Shown: positions 8,837 through 18,790, counted from the stretch's first letter. The stretch: DNA of 64,000 bases from Taishania sp036758285 (GCA_036758285.1 DAIOWV010000001.1:122641-186640); one strand, 5' to 3'. The notes: a model not told the origin generated them from the letters alone. A program made the numbers and translations.

Positions 8837-10726
8837 ATGAAAGCAAAACTACTCTTTTTACTTTCTTCATTAGCAATCACATCTGGTTATTCTCAGACTG
8901 TTGCTTCCGAAGATTTCAACTCTGGACTTCCATCTAGTTGGTCACAAACAACTCTTGCAAGTGATGGTGGATGGAAAAATGGTACTGCGAGTGCATTATC
9001 AAGTCAAAATTTTCCTTTTTCAAGCACCAATTCAACCCGATTTATGGGAACAAATGATGATGGATGTGGACAAGTCTGTAATAAAAGTGCAGATAGGCTA
9101 ATCTCACCCTCTTACGATCTTACAGCTCAAGGTAATTGTATTTTATCTGTTGATATTCATTTCGCAAGAGCAACTTATCAAGGATCAACAGAAGCAGGGA
9201 CAATTGAAATATCTACGAATGGAGGAAGTTCTTGGACTCTGCTTAAAACACTTTCTGGAGCATTAGGTTGGAGAGGGGAAATGATAGATTTAAGTAGCTA
9301 TTCAACATATTCAGATGTTAAAATTTCATTTTTATACAATGATGGGGGTGGTTGGATGTTTGGTTTTGGTGTTGATAATTTTAAAATATCTGTACCTCAA
9401 CCAAATAATGTCTCGTTAACAAAAGCTTCTATTGAAAAGATTGGTTTAGTTTCAACCAATTATCCAATCAAATTTGATGTAAAAAACTTAAGTCTTAACC
9501 CAATAACTTCTTTGGAAGTCAGTTGGAATGATGGTACAGATCATACTGCCAATCTTACAACGAATATTACGACAGGTAATACCGTTAGCTTTACACATAC
9601 AATCCCTGTAAATTATTCGATAGCACAAGATAAAGACATAATAGTAACAATAACAAGAGTTAATGGAAGTCCTGATCCTGATGTTACTGATAATAGTAAA
9701 AATACAACAATAACTATTATTTCAAGTTCACCAACTAAAAAAGTAGTTATTGAAGAAGGAACTGGTACTTGGTGTATGTGGTGTCCCAGAGGAGCAGTTG
9801 CAATGGATTATATGTATAATAAATATCCAGATCAATTTATCGGAATTGCTGTTCACAACGATGATCCAATGACTGTTGCTGCTTATGATAGTGGTGCTAA
9901 TTTTTCTGGTTTCCCTTCTGCAAATGTTGACAGATCTTTAATGCAAATTGAAGTTGGTGAAGAAGAGTTTGAAGATGCTTACCATCAACGTAAAAACTTA
10001 CTTACACCATTTAGCATAGATGCTACTGGCTATATCACTGGTAATACTGTTTCAGTTGATGTAAATGCAAAATATTTTTCAAATTCAACAAATGTAAAAT
10101 ATCGATTAGCTGCTATAGTCGTAGAAGATGGAGTTACTGGAACTACAAATTCGTATAGACAAGCAAATGCTTATGCTGGAGGAGGTTACGGTCAAATGGG
10201 AGGTTATGAAAATTTACCACATCCGGTGCCTGCTGCTCAAATGACTTATAATCATGTTGGAAGGGCGTTACTTGGGGGATATTATGGTCAGGCAGGCTCT
10301 ATACCTACAACACTTACTGATGGGCAAGTTGTCAATTATACATTTAATTATACAATTCCATCTAATTCCAATAGAAACAACATGAGCATTGTTGTCTTAG
10401 TTGTAGATACTCAATCAGGAGCAATAATAAATGCATCTAGCACTAAAATAGGATATTTAGGTGTAAGTAAAGTAGACAATATAGACTTCACAATTTTCCC
10501 AAACCCTTCAACAGAAAATTTTACAGTTTCATTTGAGGCAAAAGGAAAAGATTATTCAATAGAAATAACTGACCTACAAGGTCGATTAATTCAAACTGAG
10601 TCTTTCAAAAACCTTCAAGGAAATCAAGAAATAAAAATAAATTCAAGCAAATTAACTACAGGGAATTATTTAGTAACTATTGCTCATGATGGGGCATCAT
10701 ACAATAAGATGATTTCAGTTAAATAA
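8837..10726 (+). CDS. T9SS-secreted protein with choice-of-anchor J and Omp28-like domains
   Basis: 629 aa. The signal peptide ends SGYSQ. Residues about 22-185 form a jelly-roll, choice-of-anchor J-type domain (ASEDFNSGLPSSWSQ, SVDIHFARATY). Residues about 190-290 look like a CARDB or Ig-like module. Residues about 300-540 match the Omp28-related fold, a thioredoxin-like domain with a CxxC motif in GTGTWCMWCPRGA. The last ~75 residues are a T9SS type-A sorting domain (FTIFPNPSTENFTV, DLQGRLIQ, LTTGNYLVTI). The protein should cross the outer membrane through the T9SS, with the tail cleaved. The CxxC suggests redox or metal binding, but this is unproven. It is a single gene closed by a strong hairpin at 10750. 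Confidence 0.85.
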   Translation: MKAKLLFLLSSLAITSGYSQTVASEDFNSGLPSSWSQTTLASDGGWKNGTASALSSQNFPFSSTNSTRFMGTNDDGCGQVCNKSADRLISPSYDLTAQGNCILSVDIHFARATYQGSTEAGTIEISTNGGSSWTLLKTLSGALGWRGEMIDLSSYSTYSDVKISFLYNDGGGWMFGFGVDNFKISVPQPNNVSLTKASIEKIGLVSTNYPIKFDVKNLSLNPITSLEVSWNDGTDHTANLTTNITTGNTVSFTHTIPVNYSIAQDKDIIVTITRVNGSPDPDVTDNSKNTTITIISSSPTKKVVIEEGTGTWCMWCPRGAVAMDYMYNKYPDQFIGIAVHNDDPMTVAAYDSGANFSGFPSANVDRSLMQIEVGEEEFEDAYHQRKNLLTPFSIDATGYITGNTVSVDVNAKYFSNSTNVKYRLAAIVVEDGVTGTTNSYRQANAYAGGGYGQMGGYENLPHPVPAAQMTYNHVGRALLGGYYGQAGSIPTTLTDGQVVNYTFNYTIPSNSNRNNMSIVVLVVDTQSGAIINASSTKIGYLGVSKVDNIDFTIFPNPSTENFTVSFEAKGKDYSIEITDLQGRLIQTESFKNLQGNQEIKINSSKLTTGNYLVTIAHDGASYNKMISVK

Positions 10727-10749
10727 AACATTAAACCAACAATTTTAAC

Positions 10750-10784
10750 AAAGGTGATTCATATATGAGTCACCTTTATTTTTT
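10750..10784 (+). terminator. Rho-independent terminator after the T9SS protein gene
   Basis: The arms AAAGGTGA and TCACCTTT flank an inner palindrome TCATATATGA and are followed by ATTTTTT. Confidence 0.8.
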
Positions 10785-10788
10785 GATA

Positions 10789-10820
10789 TTTGTGCCTTTT
10801 AAACAAAAATATTATCTTGC
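10789..10820 (+). promoter_or_regulatory. Possible rnhA promoter
   Basis: TTTG (10789-10792), 20 bp, then TATCTTGC (10813-10820), close to TAnnTTTG. The start would be near 10826, about 24 nt before the ATG at 10850. Confidence 0.4.
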
Positions 10821-10849
10821 AATATTAATTCAGTATATATGTTATCCTA

Positions 10850-11335
10850 ATGATTATTGAAATATTTACAGATGGTTCTGCAAAAGGAAATCCAGGCAGG
10901 GGTGGATATGGTGTAATTTTACGATTTGGGAACAGTGAAAAAGAACTTTCTCAAGGATTTAGGCGAACAACAAATAATAGAATGGAGTTATTAGCAGTTA
11001 TTACTGCATTAGAACATTTGAAAACAAATAAATATCCTGTTGTTATTTATTCAGACTCTAAGTATGTTATTGATTCTATTACTAAAAACTGGGTCCTTGG
11101 TTGGGTTAAAAAAGGATTTAAGGATAAAAAAAATAAAGATTTGTGGCTTAGGTATCTTAATGTGTCTAAACCTTTTGACATTCGATTTGTGTGGGTCAGG
11201 GGTCACAATGGACATAAGGAAAATGAACGTTGTGATCAATTAGCTGTCTCTGCTGCTGAAAGTAACAATTACCTAATAGATGAAGAGTTCGAACAATCGG
11301 AAAGAAACAACAATCTGTCGTTGAACAACAACTAA
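10850..11335 (+). CDS. rnhA: Ribonuclease HI
   Basis: 161 aa, the usual size for RNase HI. It cleaves the RNA strand of RNA-DNA hybrids in the cytoplasm. The catalytic acidic residues are visible in order: D in FTDGSAKGNPG, E in NNRMELLA, D in YSDSKYV and D in NERCDQLA. The HxGH-type loop appears as VRGHNGHKENE. The C-terminus has a short acidic and Asn-rich tail (QSERNNNLSLNNN). The gene ends in a 3-base convergent overlap with the minus-strand gene at 11332, where the two stop codons interlock. Confidence 0.95.
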   Translation: MIIEIFTDGSAKGNPGRGGYGVILRFGNSEKELSQGFRRTTNNRMELLAVITALEHLKTNKYPVVIYSDSKYVIDSITKNWVLGWVKKGFKDKKNKDLWLRYLNVSKPFDIRFVWVRGHNGHKENERCDQLAVSAAESNNYLIDEEFEQSERNNNLSLNNN

Positions 11336-12030
11336 ACCATTGTTTTATTAAATTGATCATTCATTAACATACACGTTTTAATAAATGTATATATCAAAGG
11401 ATGAGGAAGTTCTCTTGTAGAAGTTATTTGTGGGCAATACCCACATACTACAAAAAAGGGATGATTTTTAAGACTAATAATTTCTGGATCTTCAAACTGA
11501 TTAAACGCCTCAATATCAATCAATTTTTCAGTTAATTGCTCAATAACATGAGGATAAATACTATATCTTGAAGATGCTAATTCAAAGGTTGTATGATTCT
11601 CAAAAAGCTTTATAAACACCTGAGAATATGGGATAATTGTTGTTTTTTCAAAAACATTTCCTTCTACTAAATTGTCAGAAATAAATTTATCTTTTCCCTG
11701 GTTAAATTGGTAATTATTCACCAATACTTCAATAAATGATTTATAACTTTCTCCTGTTAAAAGTGTTGGAATTTTTAATTGATTGAGATAATTAATAATT
11801 CCATGTAAAAAAAACGAATTTGTTACGGTTCCTGGAGCAATCCACACACCATCATATTGTTCGATTTTACTTGATTTAAAAGAAATAGCTTCGCTTATTT
11901 TAATCCAATAGTAATTAATATCTACATCTAAGAAAGTGCTAGAATGATCAAGCGATAAATTTGTAGCTTGATGTGAATAATAAGTGAAGTTATAATCACC
12001 TATAATTGCTATTTTAATTGCGTGACTCAT
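11332..12030 (-). CDS. CTP synthase C-terminal-like amidotransferase homologue lacking the catalytic Cys
   Basis: 232 aa. The N-terminus IAIIGDYNFTYYSHQATN and the block YDGVWIAPGTV resemble the glutaminase domain of CTP synthase (IGDYN, K/QATN, WI-PG). In the family the nucleophile elbow reads roughly GTCGGFQ followed by E-x-x-RN. Here the matching stretch is LLTGESYKSFIEVLVNN, so Cys is replaced and the elbow altered. The C-terminal block VVCGYCPQITS-HPLIYTFI corresponds to the FQPE-HPL-F region. This looks like a standalone, catalytically dead relative of the CTP-synthase-C-terminal-related proteins; binding or regulatory roles are possible. It is convergent with rnhA. Confidence 0.65.
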   Translation of the reverse strand: MSHAIKIAIIGDYNFTYYSHQATNLSLDHSSTFLDVDINYYWIKISEAISFKSSKIEQYDGVWIAPGTVTNSFFLHGIINYLNQLKIPTLLTGESYKSFIEVLVNNYQFNQGKDKFISDNLVEGNVFEKTTIIPYSQVFIKLFENHTTFELASSRYSIYPHVIEQLTEKLIDIEAFNQFEDPEIISLKNHPFFVVCGYCPQITSTRELPHPLIYTFIKTCMLMNDQFNKTMV

Positions 12031-12074
12031 GTCTACAAAAAAAATGAGCCACTCATAAAAGTAGCTCCAATTTT

Positions 12075-12722
12075 TTATCTTTTATACCAACCTGTATATA
12101 CAGCATCAGTAATTAAAAGAGAATCTGTTATATTGGTAGAGGTTACAGGATCGAAATAAGTCCTATACACGTATGTATCAAAACCTAGTCTAAATTTTGC
12201 GTAATCTCCAGAAGAATCAGACCCCATAGACATTGTACTATAAGATGCATTCTCATTTATATAAGACCCATTATTGTTAGACTTCCAAACTCTACCTGAT
12301 CCATCCGTATATTTAACAGAAAAACCTGTCAATCCATTTGAAGCATATGGTAATTGTTGATTTACCAACGGCAAGAAAAAACTCTCAAATATAGACATAG
12401 AAGGTTTTTGTGTAGCTTCCCAATCGAAAATTAAACTTCCATGTCCAATACTAATACTTTGCATAGATGATGTTGAAGAGAATACTGAATGGTAAACTGC
12501 ACTATCCAATGCACTTGCATTAATTACTAAATCCACTCCCGATGAACCCTTAAATCCATTCACATTTTGAGTCAACTCAACCGGTGAACCTTGAACTTTT
12601 CCAAAAAAATGATTTTTTAATTCTACTTTAGGTTCAGGAGCCGGAATGATTTCCCTCTTATTACAAGAAAAGATTAACAAGCCAAAAGCAAAAAATGCGA
12701 TACTTTTATTAAAATTATTCAT
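12075..12722 (-). CDS. Putative lipoprotein of unknown function
   Basis: 215 aa. The N-terminus SIAFFAFGLLIFSCNKRE is a lipoprotein signal with lipobox IFSC, so the mature protein should begin at Cys20. The body is rich in Ser, Thr, Tyr and Asn with alternating hydrophobic residues, consistent with a beta-sandwich. I recognise no domain. It lies 44 bp downstream of the gene ending upstream on the same strand only in the sense of order; the start of the 11332-12030 gene follows it by 44 bp, so a two-gene unit with that gene is possible. Confidence 0.65.
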   Translation of the reverse strand: MNNFNKSIAFFAFGLLIFSCNKREIIPAPEPKVELKNHFFGKVQGSPVELTQNVNGFKGSSGVDLVINASALDSAVYHSVFSSTSSMQSISIGHGSLIFDWEATQKPSMSIFESFFLPLVNQQLPYASNGLTGFSVKYTDGSGRVWKSNNNGSYINENASYSTMSMGSDSSGDYAKFRLGFDTYVYRTYFDPVTSTNITDSLLITDAVYTGWYKR

Positions 12723-12824
12723 CTCTATATCAATTAGTTTTCAGAAAAAACCTATAAAAGGCAAAATCCATTTAATAAAGATACGAAATAACTTTATAAA
12801 AGGTTGCGAATTAATTGAATTAAT

Positions 12825-13145
12825 TTAGGCACGAATCAATTTTTTTTGAGAATAAGTTGAAAAATGAGCAAAATCAATTTCATTATTTTCAAGCATTTTA
12901 ATATTGAATGAAGTTTGTGAGTAATTACTACCATACATTTCTTCAACAAACAAATCGGAAACATTAACGTTCGGATTCAAAATCTGAATGGAATTTAACA
13001 ACAAGTTCAGTTCGTTAAAAGAAATAAACATTTCACTTGAATAAGAAAGATGATTCTTGAATATTTCGCCTTTAATTAATACCTTCGTATCTACATTATC
13101 AAAGATAATTGTTTCTATTCTTAATGTTGATGAAATTGTGCCCAT
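12825..13145 (-). CDS. Small conserved-looking hypothetical protein
   Basis: 106 aa with no signal peptide or membrane helix. The composition is mixed alpha/beta (TLRIETIIFDNVDTKVLIKG, ISFNELNLLLNSIQIL). It is divergent from pepP, with 91 bp between the starts. I recognise no family. Start ATG at 13145 is the only good candidate. A cytoplasmic protein is likely. Confidence 0.55.
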   Translation of the reverse strand: MGTISSTLRIETIIFDNVDTKVLIKGEIFKNHLSYSSEMFISFNELNLLLNSIQILNPNVNVSDLFVEEMYGSNYSQTSFNIKMLENNEIDFAHFSTYSQKKLIRA

Positions 13146-13236
13146 AATGCCTTTGTTTAATGATTACAGAGCAAAGTTCAGTATCAACAACGTAAGTTTA
13201 TTACGCTCTAAAATTTTTTAATTTAAAACTTAAAGC

Positions 13237-14529
13237 ATGAAATATCATAAAATTAATAAAGACTTGTTTATTCATAATAGAAAAAACTTTACTACTAAAA
13301 TGGAAAACAATTCGTTAGCAATTTTCAATTCAAACGACATTTTTCCAATAAGTGCTGATAGCACAATGCCATTTCAGCAACATAGAGATATTTTCCATCT
13401 ATCTGGAGTGGATCAAGAAGAAAGTGTGTTAGTATTATTCCCATCATGTAAAAATGAGCTTCACAGAGAAATTTTATTTCTAAAAGAAACGAATGAACAC
13501 ATTGCTATTTGGGAAGGAGAAAAATTAACAAAAAATGCAGCTTTCGAAGTTTCTGGTATTAAAACTGTTTATTGGTTAACACAACTTGACAATATATTAA
13601 ATACATTATTAGCTGAAGCTGAAATAATTTATATAAATACAAACGAACACTTAAGAGCAAATACTGAGGTTGAAACACGTGAAGATCGTTTTACAAAAAA
13701 ATTATTACAAAAATATCCAGCACATCAAGTAAGAAAAAGTGCTCCAATAATGCATAAAATTCGTTCTATCAAACATCCAATAGAATTAGAATTAATGCAA
13801 ACAGCATGTAATATTACAGAAAAAGGGTTCCGAAGATTACTTTCATTTATTAAACCTGGTGTTTGGGAATATGAAATTGAAGCCGAATTACTTCATGAAT
13901 TTGTTCGAAATCGTTCGAAAGGATTTGCATACACTCCAATTGTGGCTTCGGGTCCTAATGCAAATGTTTTACATTACATCGAAAACAATCAACAATGCAA
14001 AGCGGGGGATGTTATTTTACTTGATGTAGCAGCGGAATATGCAAATTATGCATCTGATCTTTCTCGTTCTTTACCGGTAAGTGGAAAATTCACACCTCGT
14101 CAAAAACAAGTTTACAATGCTGTTTTACATGTTAAAAAGGAAGCTGAAAAATTATTGATTCCTGGGACAATCATGAACGATTACCATAAAGAAGTTGGTT
14201 TAATTATGCAAGATCAGTTAATACAACTTGGATTAATCGATCAGACAGATGTTAAAAATCAAGACCCACTTTGGCCAGCTTACAAAAAATATTTTATGCA
14301 TGGTACTTCTCACTTTATTGGATTAGATACACATGACGTAGGGTTGTGGAATGAGCCTATAAAAGCTGGAATGGTATTTACCTGTGAGCCTGGAATTTAT
14401 ATTCCTGAAGAAGGATTGGGAATTAGAATTGAAGACAATTTAGTAGTCCAAGAAAGTGGCGAGCCATTTAACTTGATGAAAAACATTCCAATTGAAGCAG
14501 ATGAAATCGAAACATTAATGAATGAATAA
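13237..14529 (+). CDS. pepP: Xaa-Pro aminopeptidase (M24B)
   Basis: 430 aa, typical length for aminopeptidase P. It removes N-terminal residues preceding proline, using two metal ions. Residues about 1-145 form the AMP_N domain (MPFQQHRDIFHLSGV). The M24 pita-bread domain begins near residue 170 (IRSIKHPIELELMQTA). Metal ligands are visible as D in ILLDVAAEY, D in YASDLSRS, H in HGTSHFIGLDTHD, E in TCEPGIYIP and E in GIRIEDN. The stop overlaps the start of the following hydrolase gene by 8 bp, so translational coupling is likely. Confidence 0.93.
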   Translation: MKYHKINKDLFIHNRKNFTTKMENNSLAIFNSNDIFPISADSTMPFQQHRDIFHLSGVDQEESVLVLFPSCKNELHREILFLKETNEHIAIWEGEKLTKNAAFEVSGIKTVYWLTQLDNILNTLLAEAEIIYINTNEHLRANTEVETREDRFTKKLLQKYPAHQVRKSAPIMHKIRSIKHPIELELMQTACNITEKGFRRLLSFIKPGVWEYEIEAELLHEFVRNRSKGFAYTPIVASGPNANVLHYIENNQQCKAGDVILLDVAAEYANYASDLSRSLPVSGKFTPRQKQVYNAVLHVKKEAEKLLIPGTIMNDYHKEVGLIMQDQLIQLGLIDQTDVKNQDPLWPAYKKYFMHGTSHFIGLDTHDVGLWNEPIKAGMVFTCEPGIYIPEEGLGIRIEDNLVVQESGEPFNLMKNIPIEADEIETLMNE

Positions 14530-15286
14530 TAACAATCAACTGTTTCATAAATGGCTATCATATCAAGGAAAAACAGATAATCCAATAGTATTTCTACATG
14601 GTTTCCTTGAAACGCATTCAATCTGGTATTATTTACCTTTGGATCAATTAAAACGTCCTATCTTATTGATTGATATACCAGGATTTGGAAAAAGTAACTT
14701 ATTCGATGATAATCTTCCATCAATAAGTTACTTTTCTTCTGAAATAATTGATTTATTAACATCTTATAAAATTACAAGTTTCGATATTGTCGGACATTCT
14801 ATGGGTGGATATATTGGTTTAGATATCCTTCAACAGAATCCAATGACAAACAAGCTTGTATTACTTAATTCTAATTTTTGGGAAGATCCTAACAATAAGA
14901 AGAAAGAAAGAACAAGAGTAGCAGATATTCTATTAAAATCTAAAAATCTATTTATTTCTGAGGCAATCCCAAATTTGTTTCTCAACCCTAAAAAGGATTC
15001 AAAAATCGTGGAACAAATCGTGCATGAAGCAAAAAAAGGAATAGCAGAATGGTATGCATATGCAACTATTGCAATGCGGGAAAGAAAAGACTTTACAAAT
15101 TTTTATCTTGAAAATACAAAACAAATAAAAATCATTCATGGAGAGTTCGATCATTTGATTTCATTGGAAGTATTAAACGAAAAATCAAAAAACAATCCAT
15201 TTGAAATAATTAAAGATTCTGGTCACATGTCTTTATTTGAAAAGCCAGATGAAGTAATTAATGTACTCATAAAATTATTAAACTAA
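14522..15286 (+). CDS. Alpha/beta-fold hydrolase
   Basis: 254 aa. The fold markers are the oxyanion motif FLHGFLETHSIW, the nucleophile elbow GHSMGGYIG (Ser in G-H-S-M-G), the acid loop IIHGEFDHL and the catalytic His in IKDSGHMSLFEKP. No signal peptide is present, so it should be cytoplasmic. The substrate cannot be told from sequence; relatives include MenH-like and haloperoxidase-like esterases. It overlaps pepP by 8 bp at its start and dprA, on the opposite strand, by 9 bp at its end. Confidence 0.85.
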   Translation: MNNNNQLFHKWLSYQGKTDNPIVFLHGFLETHSIWYYLPLDQLKRPILLIDIPGFGKSNLFDDNLPSISYFSSEIIDLLTSYKITSFDIVGHSMGGYIGLDILQQNPMTNKLVLLNSNFWEDPNNKKKERTRVADILLKSKNLFISEAIPNLFLNPKKDSKIVEQIVHEAKKGIAEWYAYATIAMRERKDFTNFYLENTKQIKIIHGEFDHLISLEVLNEKSKNNPFEIIKDSGHMSLFEKPDEVINVLIKLLN

Positions 15287-16375
15287 CTGACATCTATTTC
15301 CAGGAATTGTAGCAATCAGACCATTCATTTCTAAGTTAAATAATAAAACATTGATTTTTGAAGACGGTACTTTTAATGTCAATGCCATCGTGTCAATGTT
15401 CATTTGTCCTGACTTTTCTAAAAGATAAATTATTTCTTGTTCTTCTTGACTAAGATCAGGAAATATTGGTCTTTGCACTGCTTTATCGACAGATAGATTC
15501 CAACCCATTTTAGTTAAAAAATCAATTCCACTCCTTAACAAATGAGCTTTATTATTTGAAATCAACAAATTACACCCTTCTGAATTTTCTTCAAAAACAT
15601 TTCCAGGAAATGAAAAAACATCTCGATTATAATCATTTGCAAGTTCGGCAGTTATAAGAGAACCTCCTTTCATTTTACTTTCAACAACAATTGTTGCGTC
15701 ACACATACCTGCCACAATTCTATTTCTCATTGGAAAATTCTCTTTATCTGGCTTCGTCAATGGAGGATATTCTGAAATTAACCCACCATCTAAAATCATT
15801 TTACTAGCAGTTGACTTATGTAATTGAGGATATACGATTTCTAATCCATGAGCCATTACGCCAATTGTTTTAACACCATGTTGAATGCATAAATTGTGAG
15901 TGAAAATGTCAATTCCATAAGCCATTCCACTAACAACAACAATATCTGTATTTATAAAAGACTTTATTAATTCTGTACAAAGTTTCTTCCCATAATCACT
16001 AGCTTCACGTGTACCAACTACTGCAACATATTTATATTTATTTAAATCAATCGATCCTTTAGAGTAAATAATTAAAGGAGAGTCTGGACATTGTTTTAAT
16101 CTTCTTGGGTAATTTAAATCTGTGTAAAAAATTATATCAATTGCATTTTTTTTAACATTTTTCAATATAAAATCAGCCTTAAGCAAGGCTTCATCTCTTT
16201 TCATGGAAATGAATGTTTTTTTGGAAATTTTGGTCTGTTTTTCGAGTTTTTCAAAAGAAAACATGAAAATATCCTCAATTTTATCCACAGATTGAATAAG
16301 ATGTTTTGATTTTATGGGTCCAAAACCAAATAATTGCGTAACAGCAATTTGATAATGTTGTTTAGTGTAATTCAA
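15278..16375 (-). CDS. dprA: DNA-processing protein DprA (Smf)
   Basis: About 365 aa. DprA binds single-stranded DNA during natural transformation and loads RecA. A helix-hairpin-helix-like region near the N-terminus (LFGFGPIKSKHLI) precedes the Rossmann core with VAVVGTREASDYG, VSGMAYGIDIFTH and FPMRNRIVAG. The C-terminal ~70 residues form the winged-helix DprA domain (EEQEIIYLLEKSGQMNID). No ATG is available at the expected N-terminus. I chose TTG at 16375, giving (M)NYTKQHYQIAV, which fits the family start. A TTG at 16396 would add seven residues. The gene is divergent from the TonB receptor, with 46 bp between starts. Confidence 0.88.
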   Translation of the reverse strand: MNYTKQHYQIAVTQLFGFGPIKSKHLIQSVDKIEDIFMFSFEKLEKQTKISKKTFISMKRDEALLKADFILKNVKKNAIDIIFYTDLNYPRRLKQCPDSPLIIYSKGSIDLNKYKYVAVVGTREASDYGKKLCTELIKSFINTDIVVVSGMAYGIDIFTHNLCIQHGVKTIGVMAHGLEIVYPQLHKSTASKMILDGGLISEYPPLTKPDKENFPMRNRIVAGMCDATIVVESKMKGGSLITAELANDYNRDVFSFPGNVFEENSEGCNLLISNNKAHLLRSGIDFLTKMGWNLSVDKAVQRPIFPDLSQEEQEIIYLLEKSGQMNIDTMALTLKVPSSKINVLLFNLEMNGLIATIPGNRCQLV

Positions 16376-16421
16376 AATTTTGTACTTTAGGCCCAATGAA
16401 ATTAATCATTTTTATTGGAAT

Positions 16422-18788
16422 ATGAAACAACTATACATATTATTTTTACTAACTCCACAACTGATTTTCAGCCAAATAAACGGAGGTGTAAAAGACATAA
16501 ACACAAAAGAAGTTATCGTTGGAGCAAAAATTTATGCGTCAAATAACGAAAAAGCAATTTCAGATATAGAAGGTAGATTTATACTTAAAACCAATTCAGA
16601 TGATTTTCCTCTAACTCTCATTACTACAATGACGGGTTACGATAATGATACGACAATATTAACTGAAAATGGTGATGTTTTTATTGAACTGTCTGAACCA
16701 ATTAAGCAAATTGAAACAGTTGTAGTAACAGCAGGTAGAAGGGGTCAAAACATTGAAGAAGTTACAATTTCAATGGATGTAATCAGGCCAGAATTAATAG
16801 ACAATAAAGGATTTACAGACTTAGAAGATGCAGTAGCTCAAACACCTGGTGTTCATACTATGGATGGACAAGTTAGTATCAGAGGTGGTTCAGGGTTTGC
16901 CTATGGTGCTGGAAGTAGGGTTATGGTCCTTTGGAATGGTATGCCGTTACTATCAGCAGATGCTGGAGATGCAAAATTCAACTCTATTCCAATGGAATCG
17001 GCTTCTCAAATTGAGGTTATTAAAGGTGCTTCATCTGTATTATATGGAAGCGGTGCTCTAAATGGTATTATCTCATTGAGTGAACGCGAACCAACTAAAA
17101 AGGCGGTTACAAGAGTGAAAATTCAATCTGGAATATATGATAACCCACAACGTGAATCATTAAGATGGTGGTCGAAAAATCCAACATTTCAAATGGCAGA
17201 AATTTACCATGGAAAAATGTATAAGAAATTTGGATTCACTATTTCTGCTAACGGTGTAACTGCTGATGGATATCGTCAAGGAGAGGATGAAGATAGAGCA
17301 AGAATTTCAGGTACATTATTTTTTCTTCCAGAAAAAATAAGAGGATTAAAAGCAGGTATTGGATTTAACGCACAGTTTCAAAAAAACACAAACTTTGTCA
17401 TTTGGCAAAGCGACTCGTTAGGATATAACCCCAGTGGTGGTTCAACCCCAGGAGATCCAGCTTCTACATTAGGACATTTTAAAGGAAAAAGAATAAATAT
17501 TGACCCTTATTTAAGATATGTAGATAAATATAACAATATCCATTCCTTGAAGACTAGATTGTATTATGTTCAAAACAAAAATTTATACAATGAAAATCAA
17601 ACATCAACTTCAGTTGTTACTTATGGTGATTATCATTTTTTAAGAAAATTTGATTTTGGTTTAAATCTTACAACTGGTTTTACTGCAATTCATAATCATG
17701 TGAATTCACAATTATTTGGAGGGCACAACTCAATGAATACAGCCTTATATGCTCAATTAGACCAAAAATTATTTGAAAAATTAGACATAACTGCTGGAAT
17801 TAGAGCTGAATATTTTGAACAAGATGGAAAAAGAGGGGATTCAGATTTTTATTTCAGAGATTCTGTTTCAAAAATGCCAATTTATCCAATTTTCAGAGCA
17901 GGAATGCACTATGAATTATTTAAAGGAACACATGTAAGAACTTCTTATGGACAAGGAATTAGATATCCTTCAGTAGCAGAAAGATATACTGTTACGAGTG
18001 TTGGAGCATTAAATATATTCCCAAATATTAATTTACGTCCTGAAAAAGGATCTGCTGCAGAAATCGGAATAAAACAAATCATTCCAATCGGAAAAAATTG
18101 GAAAGGAATATTTGATGTTGCTGGATTTATTAACCAATATTCCAACATGATGGAATTTGAATTTGGTATTTACAATCCTGATTCTATTCCAATTAGTATC
18201 GATCCAAATGATCCTGGTTTCTTAGCAAAATGGATTGGATTTAGAGCAGCAAATAACGAATCTGCAAGAATTACAGGTTTAGAAACATCTTTTTCATCAA
18301 TTGGGAAGATTAAAGAAGTTGAATTAGCTTCATTAATTGGATATACCTATATGAATCCTGTTTCATTAAATGAAGATTCTCTATATGTCCAAAGTTTATC
18401 TAGTTATAAAGTTGACGCCAATGGAAATCCAACTTGGGACAATACCTTAAAATACAGATTTAGACACATGATTAGAGGTGATATTGAGGCTACTTGGAAA
18501 GGAATAAGTTTAGGGTTCTCTGTCAGATATAATTCAAAAGTTGTGAATATTGATCGAGTATTTGAAGAACAAATTTTTGGGATAGAAATATTACCCGGTT
18601 TGAAATCATACCGAGAAAACGTGGATAAAGGTGCATTGGTTTTTGACACTCGTATCGGATACAAATTTTTAGACCATTACAGAGTAGGTTTTGTGGTGAA
18701 TAACCTTTTAAATGCAGAATATACTACTCGTCCAGGGGATATTCAGGCACCAAGAAACTTTTTAGTACAATTACAAGCATCTTTCTAA
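16422..18788 (+). CDS. TonB-dependent outer-membrane receptor
   Basis: 788 aa from ATG at 16422; the 14 codons upstream from a TTG do not look coding. The signal peptide is QLYILFLLTPQLIFSQ. Residues about 20-100 form a carboxypeptidase-regulatory-like domain (INGGVKDINTKEVIVGAKIY). The plug lies at about 105-220 (VSIRGGSGFAYGAGSRV, IEVIKGASSVLYGSGALNG). A 22-strand-type barrel follows, ending in LVQLQASF with terminal Phe. It should import a ligand using TonB energy; the ligand is unknown and no SusD partner lies nearby. kdsB starts 2 bp after the stop. Confidence 0.92.
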   Translation: MKQLYILFLLTPQLIFSQINGGVKDINTKEVIVGAKIYASNNEKAISDIEGRFILKTNSDDFPLTLITTMTGYDNDTTILTENGDVFIELSEPIKQIETVVVTAGRRGQNIEEVTISMDVIRPELIDNKGFTDLEDAVAQTPGVHTMDGQVSIRGGSGFAYGAGSRVMVLWNGMPLLSADAGDAKFNSIPMESASQIEVIKGASSVLYGSGALNGIISLSEREPTKKAVTRVKIQSGIYDNPQRESLRWWSKNPTFQMAEIYHGKMYKKFGFTISANGVTADGYRQGEDEDRARISGTLFFLPEKIRGLKAGIGFNAQFQKNTNFVIWQSDSLGYNPSGGSTPGDPASTLGHFKGKRINIDPYLRYVDKYNNIHSLKTRLYYVQNKNLYNENQTSTSVVTYGDYHFLRKFDFGLNLTTGFTAIHNHVNSQLFGGHNSMNTALYAQLDQKLFEKLDITAGIRAEYFEQDGKRGDSDFYFRDSVSKMPIYPIFRAGMHYELFKGTHVRTSYGQGIRYPSVAERYTVTSVGALNIFPNINLRPEKGSAAEIGIKQIIPIGKNWKGIFDVAGFINQYSNMMEFEFGIYNPDSIPISIDPNDPGFLAKWIGFRAANNESARITGLETSFSSIGKIKEVELASLIGYTYMNPVSLNEDSLYVQSLSSYKVDANGNPTWDNTLKYRFRHMIRGDIEATWKGISLGFSVRYNSKVVNIDRVFEEQIFGIEILPGLKSYRENVDKGALVFDTRIGYKFLDHYRVGFVVNNLLNAEYTTRPGDIQAPRNFLVQLQASF

Positions 18789-18790
18789 CT

